DNA of 64,000 nucleotides from Paenibacillus puerhi (GTDB lineage Bacteria; Bacillota; Bacilli; Paenibacillales; NBRC-103111), in contig NZ_WUWM01000008.1 of NCBI RefSeq assembly GCF_009846885.1, forward strand, positions 1 to 64,000, written 5' to 3'. Shown piece after piece: positions 60,334 to 64,000 of this stretch (its first letter is position 1; every line of letters begins with the position of its first letter). A model generated the notes under the pieces. It was not told where the DNA came from, did no database searches, and worked only from the letters and a program-made list of their open reading frames with translations. Both the position numbers and the translations under genes were made by a program.

Positions 60334-61206
60334 ATGTGGAGAAAGACCAAGATTTTTTTGGAAATGATCAAAGTCGAGCATACGCTTTTTGCGCTTCCGT
60401 TTGCCTTCATGGGGGCGCTGCTCGGATCGGTCGTCACCTATCAGCAGCTGCCCTCTTGGGCGCAGATCGGCTGGATCCTTCTGGCTATGGTCGGGGCGCG
60501 GAGCGCGGCGATGGGGATAAACCGGGTAGCGGACAAAGTATTTGATGCCAAAAACCCGCGTACAGCCATGCGGGCTATTCCGGCAGGATTGATATCGTCG
60601 AAAGAAGCTATCATTTTCATTATTATTTCGTTCATCCTGCTGTTTGTGGCCGCGGCTAATTTGAACCCGCTTTGTATAAAGCTGCTGCCGATCGCCGTTT
60701 TCTTTCTAGTGTTCTATTCGTACACCAAACGCTTTACGTGGGCATGCCATATCTTCCTGGGCGTAGCGATCGCGCTTGCGCCGCTTGGAGGCTGGGTGGC
60801 AGTGACGGGGGAGATCACCTGGACGGCGATCGTGTTCTATATCGGCATCGTGTTCTGGCTTGCCGGCTTTGACGTGATCTATGCTTGTCAGGATACGGAA
60901 TTCGACCGCAAGGAGGGGCTGCACTCGATCCCCGTCAGATTCGGAATTCCGAAGGCATTGCGCCTGGCCCGTCTGTTTCATGTGATAACGGCTGCCGGTC
61001 TGCTGAGCCTGTACTTCTTGACCGAGCTGACCTGGATCTATTTGCTTGGGGTGCTGCTGTCGTTCGCATTGCTCTTCTACGAACACTTTATAGTCAAGCC
61101 ACATGATTTGAGCAGGGTAAATACGGCCTTCTTTACGATGAACAGCATGCTTAGCATCGCGATGTTCGTCTTCACGCTCATTGATTTGGTGGTGTTTTCG
61201 ACATGA
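60334..61206 (+). CDS. mqnP: UbiA-type prenyltransferase (MqnP)
   Basis: Membrane prenyltransferase of 290 residues that attaches the heptaprenyl chain to the aromatic ring. The two Asp-rich motifs are NRVADKVFDAKNPRT (about 63-77) and YACQDTEFDRKEG (about 185-197). About eight helices are predicted. The product resembles the 4-hydroxybenzoate/UbiA type rather than MenA. With UbiX and MqnA neighbours, it is read as MqnP of the futalosine pathway; the exact substrate is inference. Confidence 0.88.
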   Translation: MWRKTKIFLEMIKVEHTLFALPFAFMGALLGSVVTYQQLPSWAQIGWILLAMVGARSAAMGINRVADKVFDAKNPRTAMRAIPAGLISSKEAIIFIIISFILLFVAAANLNPLCIKLLPIAVFFLVFYSYTKRFTWACHIFLGVAIALAPLGGWVAVTGEITWTAIVFYIGIVFWLAGFDVIYACQDTEFDRKEGLHSIPVRFGIPKALRLARLFHVITAAGLLSLYFLTELTWIYLLGVLLSFALLFYEHFIVKPHDLSRVNTAFFTMNSMLSIAMFVFTLIDLVVFST

Positions 61207-61835
61207 AGAAGCCTTGGGTGATCGGAATATCGGGAGCCAGCGGAGCCGCATACGGGGTCCGCTTATGCCGATTTTTGCTATCGCGAGGTGAATGTGTCCA
61301 TCTGATCGTGACCGACGCCGGCTGGCGGGTGCTGAAGGAAGAGCTGGGCTGGGACGCGGCACGGCGTCAGGATACGATTGACCGTCAGTTCATGGGCTTG
61401 CCCGGAACGATCGAGTACGTGCCCGTACAGGATATCGGGGCGAAAACAGCCAGCGGCTCCTTTCTGACCAAGGGGATGGTCGTGGTTCCGTGCTCGATGG
61501 GGACGCTCGCCAGTCTGGCCAGCGGAGCTTCAGACAATCTGCTCGAACGGACCGCCGATGTTATGCTGAAGGAAGGGCGCAAGCTGATTCTGGTGCCTCG
61601 CGAGACGCCGCTGCATGCGATACATCTCGAGAATATGCTGAAGCTTGCTCGCATGGGCGTACGGATGATACCGGCTATGCCGGCCTTCTATCAGGGGCCT
61701 CAGACCGTGGACGACATGGTCGACTTTATCGTAGGCAAAGTACTCGACGCTATGGAGATCGAACATCACTTGTACAAAAGATGGGGTATGCCACATGACA
61801 CCGAACAACCAACCGATAAGGATCGGACGGATTGA
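61203..61835 (+). CDS. ubiX: UbiX-type flavin prenyltransferase
   Basis: Makes prenylated FMN for UbiD-type decarboxylases; in the futalosine pathway this role is MqnM. The 210-residue product has GISGASGAAYGVRL (about 7-20), CSMGTLASLASGASDNLLER (about 97-116) and LVPRETPLHAIHLENM. It overlaps mqnP by four bases and mqnA by 41. Confidence 0.9.
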   Translation: MKKPWVIGISGASGAAYGVRLCRFLLSRGECVHLIVTDAGWRVLKEELGWDAARRQDTIDRQFMGLPGTIEYVPVQDIGAKTASGSFLTKGMVVVPCSMGTLASLASGASDNLLERTADVMLKEGRKLILVPRETPLHAIHLENMLKLARMGVRMIPAMPAFYQGPQTVDDMVDFIVGKVLDAMEIEHHLYKRWGMPHDTEQPTDKDRTD

Positions 61836-62658
61836 CTTTACGAATGTCTGGCCGTTGTTTTACTATTTTCCATTCGCTGCGTTCGGCGACCGGCTGGAGG
61901 TTTTCCAGCAAGTGCCTACGCAGCTGAATAAAGCGATGGCGGAGGGGCGGATCGATATCGGCCCGATCTCGTCTTTCGCTTATGCCGAGCATGCCGATGA
62001 TTACTTGCTCTTCCCTCATATGTCGGTCAGCGCCTACCGGCACGTGCACTCGCTGCTGCTGTTCCATCGCAAGCCTCTCGCGGAGCTCGGAGGAGCGACC
62101 ATCGCACTGCCCACGACGTCGGCTACGACGGTCAATCTGCTGAAAATCATACTGGCCAAGTTTTACCGTGTCGACGTTCAGTATGTGTACCAGGAGCCGA
62201 ACCTGGAGACGATGATGAATAGCGCGGACGCCGGCTTGCTGATCGGGGATCATGCCATCAGGGCAAGCTGGGAGGATCGCGGTTATCTGGTTACGGATCT
62301 GGGCGAGGAATGGACACGTCTGACCGGCCAATGGATGTCATTCGCCGTATGCACGATCCGCAAGCAAGTTGCTCTGGAACAGCCGGAGCTGGTGAGGGCG
62401 ATCTATAACGCATTTCTGGAGAGCAAGCGCAAGTCGCTGGACGATCTGACCTTGCTGGTCGAGGATGCACAGAGAGCGATTGGAGGAACCAAGGAGTATT
62501 GGCAGCAGTATTTCTCCAATCTTTGTTATGAATTCGGTCCGAGACAGTGGGAAGGGCTTCAGCTATACTATCAATATGCGGTGGAGCTGGGCTTCCTGAA
62601 GCAAGAGGTTCAATTGCAAATATGGCAAGATAATTCGGTAGCACAGGTGACGGAATGA
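61795..62658 (+). CDS. mqnA: Chorismate dehydratase MqnA
   Basis: First step of futalosine menaquinone synthesis, dehydrating chorismate to 3-enolpyruvylbenzoate. The 287-residue product begins with the family-typical IGRIDFTNVWPLFYYF, has GRIDIGPISSFAYA (about 58-71), a SATTVNLLK motif and a DAGLLIGDHA stretch. It is a periplasmic-binding-protein-like fold without a signal peptide. It overlaps ubiX by 41 nt and hepT by four. Confidence 0.92.
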   Translation: MTPNNQPIRIGRIDFTNVWPLFYYFPFAAFGDRLEVFQQVPTQLNKAMAEGRIDIGPISSFAYAEHADDYLLFPHMSVSAYRHVHSLLLFHRKPLAELGGATIALPTTSATTVNLLKIILAKFYRVDVQYVYQEPNLETMMNSADAGLLIGDHAIRASWEDRGYLVTDLGEEWTRLTGQWMSFAVCTIRKQVALEQPELVRAIYNAFLESKRKSLDDLTLLVEDAQRAIGGTKEYWQQYFSNLCYEFGPRQWEGLQLYYQYAVELGFLKQEVQLQIWQDNSVAQVTE

Positions 62659-63629
62659 AATTATTGGATTTGTATGCCAAGTTAAAAAAAGATATCAGCA
62701 GCATCGAAAAGGAATTGGAGCGCAGCATCGATGTGGATCATCCGCTGCTGCGCGATGCTTCGCTTCATCTGCTGAAGGCGGGCGGGAAGCGGATACGTCC
62801 GGTCTTCGTGCTGCTGGGAGGCAAGTTCGGCAACTATAACCTGGAGCGGATCAAGCATGTAGCGGTTTCCCTGGAGCTGATCCATATGGCATCGCTTGTC
62901 CACGACGATGTGATAGACGATGCAAAAACCCGGCGGGGACAGCTGACCGTCCGTTCCAAGTGGGACAATCGGATAGCGATGTATACGGGGGATTATATTT
63001 TCGCCAAGGCGCTAAGCATCGTGACCCGGCTGGACAATCCCGCTATTCACCGGATCATGTCCAAAGCCCTGGTGGAAATGAGCATCGGAGAAATGGAGCA
63101 AATCCGGTTTTTCTATCATACGGAGCAGTCCGTCCGGAACTATCTGCTTCGCATCAAGCGCAAGACCGCGCTGCTTCTGGCGATCAGCTGCCAGCTGGGC
63201 GCGATGGCGTCCGACGCTCCAGAGAAGACGTCCAGGCTGCTTTACCGTTTCGGATATTTTGCAGGCATGGCGTTTCAAATCCGGGACGATCTGCTGGATC
63301 TATGCGGGACCGAGAAGGAATTGGGGAAGCCGCCGGGCAGCGATATCCGGCAGGGCAATATTACGATTCCGGTGATTTATGCCTTGGAGAATCCGCAGCT
63401 TCGGCCGTCGCTTTTGGAAGAGCTTGACCGGATCAAGGGCTGCGACGGACAGACAAATATCGACCGGTTCCTGGATATGATTCGCGGGAGCGAGGGAATT
63501 GCCCGGACGGAAGCGCTTGCCTCCTCATATATCGATAAAGCGATCGCCGTCTTGCAGGAATTACCCGACATTCAGGCGAAGAAAGACTTAACCGGCATCG
63601 CTCATTTCTTCGGCAACCGTTCCTATTGA
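62655..63629 (+). CDS. hepT: Heptaprenyl diphosphate synthase subunit II
   Basis: Catalytic trans-prenyl synthase of 324 residues, adding isopentenyl units up to C35. Asp-rich motifs are [13 protein letters not shown] (DDxxD, about 82-94) and [10 protein letters not shown] (second motif). KAGGKRIRP is the substrate-binding Lys-Arg stretch near residue 45. The ATG overlaps the mqnA stop. Confidence 0.95.
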   Translation: MKLLDLYAKLKKDISSIEKELERSIDVDHPLLRDASLHLLKAGGKRIRPVFVLLGGKFGNYNLERIKHVAVSLELIHMASLVHDDVIDDAKTRRGQLTVRSKWDNRIAMYTGDYIFAKALSIVTRLDNPAIHRIMSKALVEMSIGEMEQIRFFYHTEQSVRNYLLRIKRKTALLLAISCQLGAMASDAPEKTSRLLYRFGYFAGMAFQIRDDLLDLCGTEKELGKPPGSDIRQGNITIPVIYALENPQLRPSLLEELDRIKGCDGQTNIDRFLDMIRGSEGIARTEALASSYIDKAIAVLQELPDIQAKKDLTGIAHFFGNRSY

Positions 63630-63684
63630 TCAGGAGGGCGGCACGGAGACTGAGGGCGAGTCAGGAGAGAGGAGAGAAACGAGC

Positions 63685-64000
63685 ATGGAGAGAACCTTTT
63701 TAATGATCAAGCCTGACGGTATCGAACGGGGGCTGATCGGGGAGATTGTGAAGCGCTTCGAGCGCAAAGGGCTGCAGCTCACGGCAGCCAAGCTGCTGCA
63801 GGTAAGCCGCGAGCAAGCGGAAAAGCATTACGCGGAGCACGAGGGCAAGGATTTCTATGAGCCGCTCGTCGAGTTCGTCACTTCCGGGCCCGTATTCGCC
63901 ATGGTCTGGCAAGGGGACCGGGCTATCGGACTTTCCCGCAGTCTGATTGGCAAAACGGACGCTCTCGAGGCGGCCCCCGGGACGATCCGAGCTGATTTCG
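63685..64000 (+). CDS. ndk: Nucleoside diphosphate kinase (3' end outside window)
   Basis: Partial gene: 105 residues are visible, starting [16 protein letters not shown], with [14 protein letters not shown] and PGTIRADF. The catalytic His region lies beyond the window. ATG 63685 follows AGGAGAG. ndk after hepT matches B. subtilis order. Confidence 0.93.
   Translation, partial: MERTFLMIKPDGIERGLIGEIVKRFERKGLQLTAAKLLQVSREQAEKHYAEHEGKDFYEPLVEFVTSGPVFAMVWQGDRAIGLSRSLIGKTDALEAAPGTIRADF

Overview
The window is chromosomal DNA from an endospore-forming, menaquinone-using member of the Bacillales. A Paenibacillus-like organism is most likely. The evidence is gene order that largely follows the Bacillus subtilis dacF-spoIIA-spoVA-lysA-ppiB-rib-scp-dacB-spm-res-serA and prsW-ypeB-ypfA-cmk-ypfD-fni-der-gpsA-spoIVA-hup-mtrB-hep-ndk blocks. 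Added to this are moderately high GC coding DNA, GTG, TTG and apparently CTG starts, and strong AGGAGG ribosome sites. Genus-level assignment is inference; no rRNA is present.

Layout. 0.3-7 kb: sporulation genes dacF, spoIIAA-spoIIAB-sigF and a reduced spoVA operon (AA, AB, AF only). 7-9 kb: lysA and ppiB. 9.0-13.75 kb: an AT-richer, mostly non-coding accessory island with a broken IS256-type and a broken IS66-type transposase and two orphan envelope or secreted proteins, sitting in the otherwise conserved ppiB-rib gap. 13.75-17.9 kb: riboflavin operon ribD-ribE-ribBA-ribH behind an FMN riboswitch. 17.9-25.9 kb: scpAB, ytfI/ytfJ-like genes, an HD-GYP phosphodiesterase, dacB-spmA-spmB, a short amidase-like protein and rluB. 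26-32.1 kb: resABCDE (cytochrome c maturation and redox two-component system). 32.2-34.2 kb: serA on the minus strand under a T-box. 34.4-38.9 kb: rhodanese, CPBP protease, polysaccharide deacetylase, a MecA/YpbH adaptor and several uncharacterised proteins. 39-41.6 kb: a DnaG-DnaB-like fusion with a degraded Toprim centre, prsW, and a tiny zinc-ribbon protein. 41.8-52 kb: ypeB, ypfA/motI, ypfB, cmk, plsC, ypfD, fni, yphA, der, plsY, gpsA. 52-57 kb: spoVIF, DUF2768, two [2Fe-2S] ferredoxins, a palindromic MITE-like element, a nucleotidyltransferase-like protein, yphF and spoIVA. 57-64 kb: hup, tRNA-Pro, mtrB (TRAP), then hepS-menG-mqnP-ubiX-mqnA-hepT, a menaquinone cluster of futalosine-pathway type, and the 5' end of ndk.

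The genes mostly serve spore formation and germination (spoIIA, spoVA, dacB/dacF, spmAB, ytfJ, ypeB, spoVIF, spoIVA), respiration (res, hep, menG, mqn genes) and core housekeeping. The points most worth following up are the 284-bp palindromic element with 20-bp terminal repeats and a 5-bp duplication (52993-53276), the catalytically degraded primase-helicase fusion (39036-40592), two genes that appear to start at CTG (24707 and 40682), three 20-bp-phased Spo0A-box-like cores upstream of spoIIAA, a reduced spoVA locus with an enlarged SpoVAF, and ypeB without sleB.
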